Virus record (IMG/VR): IMGVR_UViG_3300021378_000007
Span: 56,693-120,692 of that record
Origin: a virus
DNA length: 64,000 bases
Strand: one strand, 5' to 3'
The notes beneath the pieces are model-generated. The model had not been told where the DNA came from. It worked only from the letters and a program-made list of their open reading frames with translations, and did not search any database. Made by a program: the position numbers and the translations under genes. This document shows positions 47,595 through 55,855 of this stretch, piece after piece (the first letter of the stretch is position 1; the number at the start of each line of letters is the position of its first letter).

Positions 47595-47754
47595 CAATTC
47601 TTTCAACCTCATCTTCACTTATTTCGGAACCACAGAACACACAATGTGCTATAATATAGTGATTCTCATCCATATCATAAAAGCATTCGAATTCACTCTT
47701 ACAACTGTTACATGATACTAAAAAGTTGTGGCCATTGTCAAGGTTAATTGTCAT
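47572..47754 (-). CDS. Small zinc-ribbon protein, 60 aa
   Basis: ATG at 47754 with GGAGA. 'FLVSCNSCKSEFEC' and 'IIAHCVFCGSEISEDE' give two CxxC knuckles, a zinc ribbon, followed by an acidic end. It overlaps the SprT-like gene, which lacks its own ribbon, so the two may work together; inference only. Confidence 0.7.
   Translation of the reverse strand: MTINLDNGHNFLVSCNSCKSEFECFYDMDENHYIIAHCVFCGSEISEDEVERIDDEEDMV
47712..47741 (-). promoter_or_regulatory. Early promoter TTGACA-N18-TATCAT
   Basis: -35 at 47736-47741, -10 at 47712-47717, spacer ATGGCCACAACTTTTTAG of the conserved family, inside the start of the zinc-ribbon gene and facing the SprT-like gene. Confidence 0.5.
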
Positions 47755-48022
47755 AATTTGGTCTCCATCCTGTATTATCTTTCTCACTTTTCACCATAAT
47801 TTTCTCATAAAGAGACTCAAATGACATCTTCTTGTCATTATAGACAGCATATGGTAATGGGTGTTTCGCTTCATCTGTATGAAATTCAAGTCCAGCAGTG
47901 TATATACGTACAGTTTGATACTCTCTATCAATCATCCCAAAGAGGTGTTTCCACCTCTCACATATAACATCTTGGTCACTTAGTTTAGGTAGATATAGAT
48001 AGTACTCATTTGACATTGCCAT
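47744..48022 (-). CDS. Hypothetical protein, 92 aa
   Basis: ATG at 48022 overlaps the glutaredoxin stop (TAATG). Contains 'SNEYYLYLPKLSDQDVICER' and 'KKMSFESLYEKIMVKSE'. Function unknown; in the nrd-linked operon. Confidence 0.65.
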   Translation of the reverse strand: MAMSNEYYLYLPKLSDQDVICERWKHLFGMIDREYQTVRIYTAGLEFHTDEAKHPLPYAVYNDKKMSFESLYEKIMVKSEKDNTGWRPNYDN

Positions 48023-48261
48023 TAGTCCGCCAATACGTCTCCGTATCGTGTCCACTCAAGTAGTTTATCATAACCACCAATCGCTTGACCATCCACTCTG
48101 ATTTGTGGAAACGTTCTTGCAGTTGGAAACTGTTCGAAGAGTTCTTCTCTAGTGAAGTCCTCACCCAGTTGTGAATATGTATATTCCAGTCCTTTTTGTT
48201 CACATAGAGCTTTCGCTTTATCGCAAAATGGACACATTGTTTTTCCGAATATCTCAATCAT
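48022..48261 (-). CDS. grx: Glutaredoxin
   Basis: 79 residues. 'MIEIFGKTMCPFCDKAKALC' with the CPFC active site (C10, C13), 'ARTFPQIRVDGQAIGGYDKL' with the cis-Pro and GG turn. It reduces ribonucleotide reductase, whose genes are directly upstream. GAGGAT before the ATG. Confidence 0.92.
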   Translation of the reverse strand: MIEIFGKTMCPFCDKAKALCEQKGLEYTYSQLGEDFTREELFEQFPTARTFPQIRVDGQAIGGYDKLLEWTRYGDVLAD

Positions 48262-49355
48262 AGTTTAAAATCCTCAAAAGTTGAGTCGTCTACATCTTGT
48301 GTAATACCACCGATAACATACGACTCTATTTCTGTCTCTTGTGGTGCATTCTGTAATCCTCTACTGTTGAACCAATGTGATGTCCATGGTAGTGGATTGT
48401 TCGTTGAACTGATATCATATATAGGGTTCAGTCCAATTGCACGTAATCTCTTATTAGCAGTATATTCAACATAGTTTCCTAACAGTTGTGTACTCAAACC
48501 AATCATTGACCCATGTTGGAATAGGAAATCTGCCCAGTCTTTCTCTTGTGCGACTGCATCCTCATACATAGTATACACTTCAGATTCACAATCCTTCATC
48601 ACTTGAAGCATAAGTTTATCATTCTCTTGATTCTTATATGCTTTGAGTATGTGTTGCGACACTGCAAGATGTTGTGATTCATCTCTTGCGATTAGAGATA
48701 TAATCTTTGCACTTCCTTCCATGAGTTTCAACTCACCGAATGCAAATGAACATGCAAATGATACAAAGAATCTAATCCCTTCTAGAATGTTTACACTTAT
48801 AAGTGCAAGGTATAATGCTTTATATAAATCATAGTCATCTACCTTCAATCCCAATAGTCTACGTCTACCTAATTCAATGAACTCATCGTATTTCTTAGTT
48901 ACTGACTCAGCACGTGCAACAATAGCAGGTTCATCTAAGATAGTGTCAAAGATATCACTTGGGTTACTATAAACATTCTTTATAATATGAGTGTAGGAAC
49001 GTGAATGTATAGTCTCCATGAAGTCCCATGTAATGATACAAGATTCCAACTCGGGTAATGACACAAATGGTAGGAATGCAATTGATGGAGCACGTCCTTG
49101 TACACTATCCAATAGTGTTTGGTATCTTAGATTGGATGTGAAGATGTGCTTCTGTGCATCGTTCAGTGAATTGTAATCACTCCTATCTTTCTGTAGCGAT
49201 ACCTCTTCGGGTCTCCAAAAGAATCCTAGTTGTGTCTGTGTAAGTTTATCAAATATAGGATACTTGAACTCATCAAATCTTTGTGTGTTTAGTGGTTCAC
49301 CAAAAAATAATTTCTCTTTGGTAAAGTCTATGTTGTTCTTGTTAAATACTGTCAT
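48258..49355 (-). CDS. nrdB: Ribonucleotide reductase class Ia beta subunit
   Basis: 365 residues. Iron/radical site motifs: 'GFFWRPEEVSLQKD', 'ELESCIITWDFMETIHSRSY' (E..H), and 'IISLIARDESQHLAVSQHIL' (D-E-x-x-H). It makes dNTPs with NrdA. Overlaps glutaredoxin by 4 bases and an oxygenase gene by 14. Confidence 0.95.
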   Translation of the reverse strand: MTVFNKNNIDFTKEKLFFGEPLNTQRFDEFKYPIFDKLTQTQLGFFWRPEEVSLQKDRSDYNSLNDAQKHIFTSNLRYQTLLDSVQGRAPSIAFLPFVSLPELESCIITWDFMETIHSRSYTHIIKNVYSNPSDIFDTILDEPAIVARAESVTKKYDEFIELGRRRLLGLKVDDYDLYKALYLALISVNILEGIRFFVSFACSFAFGELKLMEGSAKIISLIARDESQHLAVSQHILKAYKNQENDKLMLQVMKDCESEVYTMYEDAVAQEKDWADFLFQHGSMIGLSTQLLGNYVEYTANKRLRAIGLNPIYDISSTNNPLPWTSHWFNSRGLQNAPQETEIESYVIGGITQDVDDSTFEDFKL

Positions 49356-50343
49356 TATTCCTTTTTTTCCTTTTCTTCTCTTCTGCTCTCACGAAATCAT
49401 AACGATTCGACCATAGTACTCTTTCTTCGGGCGATGCATTGTGCCATGCTTTGTTTGCCGAAGCGAATCTTTCGTTCTTTTTATTGCTACTCTCATTACC
49501 GTATCTATTTTCTCTCCCATCCCACGTAAGATTGTTATGTTGAGCACAAAATTGGCCAGGAGCAATTGGTTCAGTAGATAATGGTATTTCATCAATTGGG
49601 CCTGGCTGTCTTATAAAATGTAAAAACATATGGTATGAGAATTCTCCTACAAAATAATCTCTCCAATGAGGACAATTTGGCCCTTGATATAACATGACAT
49701 CGCCTGGATGTAGTGTAACCTTTGTACCAGTCCTGTCTTTATGACGTGGTGCTTGTGTCATCTCAAACATCTCGTCATGACCAAAGTCCTTTCCAAGATA
49801 GTTCTTATCATTCTGAATCCATATTGACCATGGTGACCCATCATCGGATGAATAGTCCAAACAAAGAGTAGCACTAATCTCACATGATGGTCTATCCATG
49901 TGTGATTTTAGATATGCACCTCGTTCATACTTTCTACTGTATGCATAGGTTTCTTTTAAATCAAAATCTAATACTGGTTTTAGGTTCTCCCACAACCATC
50001 TATGCAATGCTACTGCAGGCGGAAATGAGTAAGCAGCGACTGACTTACCTAATGATTTTGTAGGTGACTCAAATATGATGTCGCCTTCTCTTTTGAGTAC
50101 TGAGTCTTCTTGTCCTTCGATAGTCTTCCACGTGTCCATTGTCATATCAATGATATCTTGTGGTATAAAGTCTCTAAGAATCAGATATCTATTCTCAATG
50201 AAAGACATGGTCGCTTCATTGGTGTGACCAAAAACGTATTTTCCGTCAGATTCGGGTTCTACTGACCTAATTCTTACTGTCTTATCTTCATCAGACACAT
50301 ATTGTCGATTACTTCTATATCGCACATGCTTCGCAGTCTTCAT
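49342..50343 (-). CDS. 2OG-Fe(II) oxygenase inserted in nrd operon
   Basis: 333 residues from ATG 50343, which overlaps the nrdA end; GGGAG lies close upstream; longer in-frame starts lie within nrdA. 'GAYLKSHMDRPSCEISATLC' supplies H-x-D and 'HPGDVMLYQGPNCPHWRDYF' the distal His; 'FSYHMFLHFIRQPGP' the end of the barrel. The C-terminal 60 residues are basic ('NRYDFVRAEEKKRKKRN'). Confidence 0.85.
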   Translation of the reverse strand: MKTAKHVRYRSNRQYVSDEDKTVRIRSVEPESDGKYVFGHTNEATMSFIENRYLILRDFIPQDIIDMTMDTWKTIEGQEDSVLKREGDIIFESPTKSLGKSVAAYSFPPAVALHRWLWENLKPVLDFDLKETYAYSRKYERGAYLKSHMDRPSCEISATLCLDYSSDDGSPWSIWIQNDKNYLGKDFGHDEMFEMTQAPRHKDRTGTKVTLHPGDVMLYQGPNCPHWRDYFVGEFSYHMFLHFIRQPGPIDEIPLSTEPIAPGQFCAQHNNLTWDGRENRYGNESSNKKNERFASANKAWHNASPEERVLWSNRYDFVRAEEKKRKKRNNDSI

Positions 50344-52606
50344 CATCTCCCTCATAATTGGTTTGTTGCAATGGTTCGTCTCCGACAACGTCTTCAGTCT
50401 TACCATCCATAGTGTTTTGATAATAGGATGTCTTCCAACCATACTTATATGTGGTTAGAAAATCCCTCGCCATTACTGATACAGGAACCTCATTGTTAGG
50501 ATAGTTTTCGGGGTTGTATGACCAGTTACCACTAATACCTTGGTCAAAGAACTTCTGCATCACTGCTACGATATTTATATATCCAGTGTTATCTGGCATA
50601 TCCCATAGTAATGTGTAAGAATTCTTCAAGTGTGTGTATTGTGGTACCACTTGTTTCAATGTACCCTTTTTACTCTTCTTAACACTCAGATAATCTCTAG
50701 GTGGTTCTACACCATTTGTTGCATTTGATACAACACTTGATGATTCACTTGGCATCTGTGCAGTTAGTGTAGAGTGTCTAAGACCATATTCTTTGATGTC
50801 ACCCCTCAGCGTTTCCCAATCATGGTTTAACACATGTGGTGTCAATTCATCAACTTCCTTTTTGTAAGTGTCGATGGGTAAAATACCATCTGAATACTTT
50901 GTCCCACCAAAACCTAAACAAGCACCTTTCTCTTTTGCAATAGTGTTGGATGCTTTGAGTAAATAGTATTGGAATGACTCTGTAAGTTCATGTACCAATT
51001 TAAGTGCATCGGGGTCGCCATACTTGACTTTGTTCTTCGCTAGGAAGTGTGCAAGTCCAATATAACCAATCCCCAATGACCTACGGGCGATAGTAGATGC
51101 TCGAGCTGCTTCTACTGGATACTCTTGGTGGTCTATCAGTTCTTCAAGTCCTCTCACTGCGAGGTCACACAAGTTCTCCATTTCGTCCGCTTTTACTATT
51201 CCCACATTAATAGCACTCAGTATACACAATGCGATTTCACCCTTACCATCAATATGTTGGATTGGGTCTGTCGGTAGTGTAATCTCTTGACATAAGTTAC
51301 TCATGTTAACTTTGTCTTTAAAACTACTGTGTGTATTGCAGTGGTCTATATTCATAATATAGATTCTACCAGTCTCTGCTCTTTCTTTTAGCAAATCGGT
51401 AATTAGTTCCCTTGCACTCACTTTAATCTTTGGGACGGATGTAGCACGTTCGTATTTCTCATAGAGTTCATCGAACTCGGGTGTTCCGAATGCTTCATAG
51501 AGCCCAGGAGCTTCGTGGGGTGAGAACAATGTGATGTCGTCATTCTTTAAAAATCTCTTATAGAATAACTCTGATAACTGAATAGAATAATCTAACTTTC
51601 TGACTCTGTTATCTTCTGTACCTTTGTTGTTCTTGAGTACAAGAATGTCCTGTATCTCTTGGTGCCAGATAGGGAAATGAACTGTTGCACTTCCTCCCCT
51701 TACTCCGTTTTGGGTGCAACATCTAACAGTTGATTCAAATTTTTTAAGGAATGGGATGACGCCCGTATGCTGGACTTCGCCTCCTCTAATCCTTGAACCA
51801 ATTCCTCTAATTCTTCCGGCGTTAATACCGATTCCGGCACGTTGAGCAACATATTTTCCAATGGCCATATCACTTGAGAAGATACTGTCGAGAGTGTCGT
51901 CTGTGTCGACAAGCACACACGAAGCAAATTGTCGTAAAGGAGTTCTAACTCCTGCCATGATAGGGGTTGGGATGTTGATTTTGAATGTTGAGATTGCATC
52001 GTAGTATTTTTTGACATAGTCTAACCTTTTGTCTTTATCATAGTTTTGGAACAGTGTCATGGATATTAACATATACATGAACTGTGGGGTTTCATAGACC
52101 AAATTTGCTGACCTATCTTGTACCAAATACTTGTCCACTATTTGTTGTAGACCAGCATAGGTAAAGTCTGTATCTCTTCCATGTTTAATGAAAGAATCAA
52201 TCCTGTTAATTTCTTCAGTAGAATATGAATTGATGATAACATCATCATACACACCGAAGTCTATATTTCTATGTATGATTTCACCCAGTGGTGGATATAT
52301 CTCTGAATCTTTCCACTTGGTATTGAACACTTGTTTTTGAATTGCAAATAGTAGTAATCTAGCTGCAACAAATTGATAATTGGGGTTCTCTAGTGTAATT
52401 AAGTCACTTGCACTTTTCACTAGAATCTTTTGAATTTCTTTTGTGGTGATACCATCAAAAAACTGAAGTCCACTATTCATTTCAACCAATGATTCTGACA
52501 CACCTGTAATTCCTCTGCATGATTTTTCTACCATACGATGAATCTTGTCTAGGTTGATGTCCGATTTCGAACCATCTGATTTTAATACTCTAATCATAGC
52601 ATTCAT
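50315..52606 (-). CDS. nrdA: Ribonucleotide reductase class Ia alpha subunit
   Basis: 763 residues, standard length. Active-site segments 'QFASCVLVDTDDTLDSIFSS', 'STVRCCTQNGVRGGSATVHF', 'NMSNLCQEITLP' and 'TAQMPSESSSVVSNATNGVE', and the C-terminal redox tail 'CEACAI'. No intein or split is seen. The ATG overlaps the primase stop. Confidence 0.95.
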   Translation of the reverse strand: MNAMIRVLKSDGSKSDINLDKIHRMVEKSCRGITGVSESLVEMNSGLQFFDGITTKEIQKILVKSASDLITLENPNYQFVAARLLLFAIQKQVFNTKWKDSEIYPPLGEIIHRNIDFGVYDDVIINSYSTEEINRIDSFIKHGRDTDFTYAGLQQIVDKYLVQDRSANLVYETPQFMYMLISMTLFQNYDKDKRLDYVKKYYDAISTFKINIPTPIMAGVRTPLRQFASCVLVDTDDTLDSIFSSDMAIGKYVAQRAGIGINAGRIRGIGSRIRGGEVQHTGVIPFLKKFESTVRCCTQNGVRGGSATVHFPIWHQEIQDILVLKNNKGTEDNRVRKLDYSIQLSELFYKRFLKNDDITLFSPHEAPGLYEAFGTPEFDELYEKYERATSVPKIKVSARELITDLLKERAETGRIYIMNIDHCNTHSSFKDKVNMSNLCQEITLPTDPIQHIDGKGEIALCILSAINVGIVKADEMENLCDLAVRGLEELIDHQEYPVEAARASTIARRSLGIGYIGLAHFLAKNKVKYGDPDALKLVHELTESFQYYLLKASNTIAKEKGACLGFGGTKYSDGILPIDTYKKEVDELTPHVLNHDWETLRGDIKEYGLRHSTLTAQMPSESSSVVSNATNGVEPPRDYLSVKKSKKGTLKQVVPQYTHLKNSYTLLWDMPDNTGYINIVAVMQKFFDQGISGNWSYNPENYPNNEVPVSVMARDFLTTYKYGWKTSYYQNTMDGKTEDVVGDEPLQQTNYEGDDEDCEACAI

Positions 52607-53646
52607 ATTCTCTTGTACTCCTTTAGTTTCAGTTTTGCAGTGAGACCTTCGGTTGTACAGTTATCTATAATTGACACAATGTCTTCGCTTGTCATTCCAC
52701 TCATTATCATATTGTTTATATCTTTCAATCCTTCTACTCTCTTATCATTCCAAATACACACACGGTAACCTTCATCGATTACCCCATCAATTTTCTTTAG
52801 AATTTCTTTGTTTCGTGGTTCATTGTCATAAATTATTATTGCATTGTCTTTTATAGCATTGTCGATTTTTTTAAAGTCACTACCACCGACAGCAATACTG
52901 TTTGGTAGGAATAAACTGTCTAGTGGCCCTTCTGTAACATAGATAGTTTTAGTCATATTCACTTTATCAATGTTGAAGATGAGTGAATCGTCATCTCGGA
53001 ATCTCATTGTTAGATATCTTAATGGTGAGTCATCGATTGCTCTCCCACTAACACCAACAAGTTCCCCATTCTTGATGAATGGCAATACAATTCTAGGATT
53101 GTTTCCTAGAGGTCTGTCTTTGTATTTATCTGACAAGAACGATAGACTTTGTGCAGAATCAACAAACCACAACTCTTTTTGTGACTCTACTGGAATTTTT
53201 CTGTTGTCTAGGTACTCCCTTGCGACTTTACTTTCAATCGCTGGTTTCGCTATAAACTTCAAATTCTCAATGGTCATTTTTGTTGCATCTGTATTTAGAC
53301 TTTCAGTAGTCTTGGGTTTAAACTTGAATGCATTCGATGATGGCATTCTTTGATTGGTATTCTTCTTACCATGTTTCTCTTGTAGAAGTTCTTTAACATA
53401 CTCCTTGTATTGTACAGGAAAATGGTCTTTCAAAAACGTCATTGATGATGTGGATTTACCACAGTTATGACACTTATATATGAATGATTGGTCGACTAAA
53501 AAATGATATGCTCGTGCTTTGTAGCGATTCTTTTGGGAATCACCACAATAAAGACATCTGTGATTTAATGTACTGTCTCCCTTCCATTTACAAACCTCAA
53601 GATGAGGTGTAACTGTAGAGAGGTACTTTCGCTCTAACCATAACAT
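52603..53646 (-). CDS. 61: DNA primase gp61
   Basis: 347 residues (T4 gp61 342). Zinc finger C31-x2-C34 and C59-x2-C62 ('CLYCGDSQKN', 'YKCHNCGKS'), and the TOPRIM part 'TIYVTEGPLDSLFLPNSIAV'. It lays RNA primers with gp41. TATACT of its promoter ends 6 nt before the ATG and there is no Shine-Dalgarno, so a leaderless message is predicted. Confidence 0.92.
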   Translation of the reverse strand: MLWLERKYLSTVTPHLEVCKWKGDSTLNHRCLYCGDSQKNRYKARAYHFLVDQSFIYKCHNCGKSTSSMTFLKDHFPVQYKEYVKELLQEKHGKKNTNQRMPSSNAFKFKPKTTESLNTDATKMTIENLKFIAKPAIESKVAREYLDNRKIPVESQKELWFVDSAQSLSFLSDKYKDRPLGNNPRIVLPFIKNGELVGVSGRAIDDSPLRYLTMRFRDDDSLIFNIDKVNMTKTIYVTEGPLDSLFLPNSIAVGGSDFKKIDNAIKDNAIIIYDNEPRNKEILKKIDGVIDEGYRVCIWNDKRVEGLKDINNMIMSGMTSEDIVSIIDNCTTEGLTAKLKLKEYKRI

Positions 53647-53652
53647 ACACTC

Positions 53653-53681
53653 AGTATATCACTGAATGCATGTTATTTCAA
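53653..53681 (-). promoter_or_regulatory. Sigma70-like promoter TTGAAA-N17-TATACT, adjoining primase ATG
   Basis: -35 at 53676-53681, -10 at 53653-53658; the ATG at 53646 is 6 nt further. Confidence 0.65.
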
Positions 53682-53695
53682 GTGGATTTTGGGAT

Positions 53696-53902
53696 TTATC
53701 CGGCGTCTATTAGTGCTTGAATTTCAGCGATTTGAGCAGTGTTTGTTGTGACTGAACTGTCGTATGCGACCTTTTTTGGGTCGTCCGATAGTAAGTCTGC
53801 ATAACCTTCGGGTTGAACAGGCATTCCGTCACCTGACTCAAACCATGCTTTCCTTTCTGCTAGGTTGTCAATCGTTGGGATTGGCGATAATGGTTCTGGC
53901 AT
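53696..53902 (-). CDS. Small protein, 68 aa, paralogue of 53944-54195
   Basis: 'RKAWFESGDGMPVQPEGYAD' and 'NTAQIAEIQALIDAG' line up with the neighbouring gene's 'RLEFYKGEGKPVEPEGFNGK' and 'NERQIASLEAEL'. AGGAG before the ATG, ACTAAATA late box 23 nt upstream. The shared '(G/D)(G/S)-P-(V)-(Q/E)PEG(Y/F)' motif appears in late structural-region proteins. Function unknown. Confidence 0.7.
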   Translation of the reverse strand: MPEPLSPIPTIDNLAERKAWFESGDGMPVQPEGYADLLSDDPKKVAYDSSVTTNTAQIAEIQALIDAG

Positions 53903-53930
53903 GTTAATCTCCTAAATTAATGTTACTATC

Positions 53931-53938
53931 TATTTAGT
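53931..53938 (-). promoter_or_regulatory. Late promoter ACTAAATA
   Basis: Predicted start near 53925, 23-nt leader with AGGAG before the 68-aa gene. Confidence 0.55.
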
Positions 53939-53943
53939 AAATA

Positions 53944-54195
53944 CTAGTCTTCTTCGACTGCGAATTTACCTGCTTTTTCTTCTTCTTTTCTAGCAATTTC
54001 CGCAAGTACTTCAAGTTCTGCCTCTAAAGATGCAATTTGTCTTTCGTTAGTTGCAAGAGATTCTTCATACGATTTTACCGCCTCTTCTGTTGCATCCTTT
54101 CCATTGAATCCTTCGGGTTCAACTGGTTTGCCTTCACCTTTATAGAACTCTAAACGTTCCTCTTTGGTCATTTCCCCTAAATTTAAATCTGTCAT
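53944..54195 (-). CDS. Small acidic protein, 83 aa, paralogue of 53696-53902
   Basis: Acidic; 'TKEERLEFYKGEGKPVEPEG' then a coiled coil ('RQIASLEAELEVLAEIARKE'). Tandem duplicate of the next gene. Each has its own Shine-Dalgarno and late box, so both are probably made late as virion or assembly factors. Confidence 0.7.
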   Translation of the reverse strand: MTDLNLGEMTKEERLEFYKGEGKPVEPEGFNGKDATEEAVKSYEESLATNERQIASLEAELEVLAEIARKEEEKAGKFAVEED

Positions 54196-54221
54196 TTGTT
54201 ACTCCTAATTAGTGTACACTG

Positions 54222-55085
54222 TTATTTATCTTTTGACAAGTCTAAAACCTTGTCTTTTGGTACCTGTAATACAATTTTATTTGTTACTTTTGGTTGTGGT
54301 TTTGCGGTTACTTTTTTTTTCTGTGCTGGTAGAGTTTTTCTTTTTGGTGTAGGTTTCTTATCAACAATAAGTGCAACACTAGTGACCAAAAGTAACACTG
54401 CAAGTGGGTCAAACACAAAAATAAGTGCAAAAATCACCCACCTAACTGCGTTGTCAAGATACTTGACACTTTCCTCTTGACCGTATATAACTTCTGCAAC
54501 ATACTTGATTGGCCCTATTTTCGAGTCCTGTTCAAGTTGTTTCCGTTGAATCGGAAGTTTGTCCTCCGTGTATTCTGTAATCAAGCCGATCGCTGTATCT
54601 ATATCTTCTGCAATTTGGTTTCTTTCGTCTCTCTGTTGTCTGTTGATATAGTTTCTATCTTGCGGTCTACCAGTAGATAACACTAGGTCTAAGTTTGCAA
54701 CTCTATCTTGATATCTTTCTATCTTACCTTTCTCTGCACCAATCCTAGTGTCCAGTATGGATAGTTCTAAACTGTTCCCATCACCTACTAGTGACACTTC
54801 AATGTTCGCCTTAGATAGATAACCAAATATACCAAGCGATGTTATGAGCATGAGTACCACAACTGAAGTTAGTAGATACCATTTTAGATAGTTCATCTTC
54901 TCCCATGCGAGGTGAAGATAAGCAGCAGTCACAAGTTTACCAAATTCCAATGCAGTCATCATTACGACTGTTCCTAGATATGCACCAGCAAACATTGTCG
55001 CCATACCTATGACTGAGAAGTATGCAGCAATTCCAGCGATTACAATAGATGTAATTAGAGCTAAGTAATTTAATAGTTTCAACAT
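54222..55085 (-). CDS. Membrane protein with periplasmic coiled coil, 287 aa
   Basis: Four TM helices: about 7-27, 32-55, 67-88 and 217-240, with a helical/coiled-coil stretch between the third and fourth (residues 100-200) and a Lys/Pro-rich C-terminal tail ('KKPTPKRKTLPAQKKKVTAK'). A family of this layout is common in marine T4-likes near the structural genes. AGGT before the ATG. Function unknown. Confidence 0.75.
   Translation of the reverse strand: MLKLLNYLALITSIVIAGIAAYFSVIGMATMFAGAYLGTVVMMTALEFGKLVTAAYLHLAWEKMNYLKWYLLTSVVVLMLITSLGIFGYLSKANIEVSLVGDGNSLELSILDTRIGAEKGKIERYQDRVANLDLVLSTGRPQDRNYINRQQRDERNQIAEDIDTAIGLITEYTEDKLPIQRKQLEQDSKIGPIKYVAEVIYGQEESVKYLDNAVRWVIFALIFVFDPLAVLLLVTSVALIVDKKPTPKRKTLPAQKKKVTAKPQPKVTNKIVLQVPKDKVLDLSKDK
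54223..54230 (-). promoter_or_regulatory. Late promoter GATAAATA
   Basis: Includes the TAA stop of the upstream membrane protein gene (54222-54224 region). Predicted start near 54217, 22-nt leader with AGGAG. Confidence 0.5.
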
Positions 55086-55087
55086 AG

Positions 55088-55855
55088 TTATACCTGTGAA
55101 TTTCTTTTGATTAGGTCAAAGAGTTGGGCAGGTTCGTATTTCTTTTTCTTCTTCACCACTGGTACATCTGTTGCAACTGCAGTACCTGTAGCATTCAAGG
55201 GCGCATCCTCTAATATATCATACTTAAAATACTTCATACATGCATCCGCTAGTTGGTATCCTGCTATCTTATCACTAGGATAGTGGATACCAGCATGGAC
55301 TCTACCCAATGCAGAGATTTCCGCCATTGCCAACAATTCAGATTTATGTTGGGGATAGATTGATGAGTAGTAGTTTGCAACTACTCTCGCCTGTAAGGCA
55401 TGGTTTGAAGGATATGATGGTGATTGTGAAGTATCTGTATTGAAATAGTCCATTTCCATACCTAGTTTCTCTGCAAGTACAAAAGGTCTCGGTCTCATGT
55501 ATTGATTCTTAAATTGTCTACCAATGTGTCTTGCACTATCTGTGATTTTTTCTATATCCTCATCTGTATATGCCAAATCATTGTTCGACATGTATTCTTT
55601 GATATAATATGAAGTGTCTTCATCTGTGTTCAGATAACGTTTCTTCTGTTCATCTGTAAGTTTCTGAATCATACCAACCATCTGTTTGAGTTCTTTGATG
55701 GTTTGTGGACTAGAATTGGCAGTATTCGGTTTTAGCGATAACTCCTTCAAAACTTTAGTGTCGAACAATTCACCCAATTCTTCTATCTTGGGTTTCTTAG
55801 TCTTCCCTGTATGTTTTAGACTGTCTACGTTTACTACTGCCTCAATAAACGTCAT
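55088..55855 (-). CDS. PAP2-family phosphatase
   Basis: 255 residues. Motif 1 'KNQYMRPRP' (K116-R123), motif 2 'SYPSNHA' (PSNH 149-152), motif 3 'GRVHAGIHYPSDK' (R185, H191, D195): the K-x6-R-P / P-S-x-H / S-R-x5-H-x3-D pattern of acid phosphatases. No signal peptide, so probably cytoplasmic or virion-packaged. Found also in cyanophages. Confidence 0.88.
   Translation of the reverse strand: MTFIEAVVNVDSLKHTGKTKKPKIEELGELFDTKVLKELSLKPNTANSSPQTIKELKQMVGMIQKLTDEQKKRYLNTDEDTSYYIKEYMSNNDLAYTDEDIEKITDSARHIGRQFKNQYMRPRPFVLAEKLGMEMDYFNTDTSQSPSYPSNHALQARVVANYYSSIYPQHKSELLAMAEISALGRVHAGIHYPSDKIAGYQLADACMKYFKYDILEDAPLNATGTAVATDVPVVKKKKKYEPAQLFDLIKRNSQV

Noticed and set aside
54305-54320. Slippery A-run (A9 on minus strand) in the membrane protein as programmed frameshift
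   Set aside because: It encodes a lysine run in a basic tail and the alternative frame closes quickly; no structure follows.
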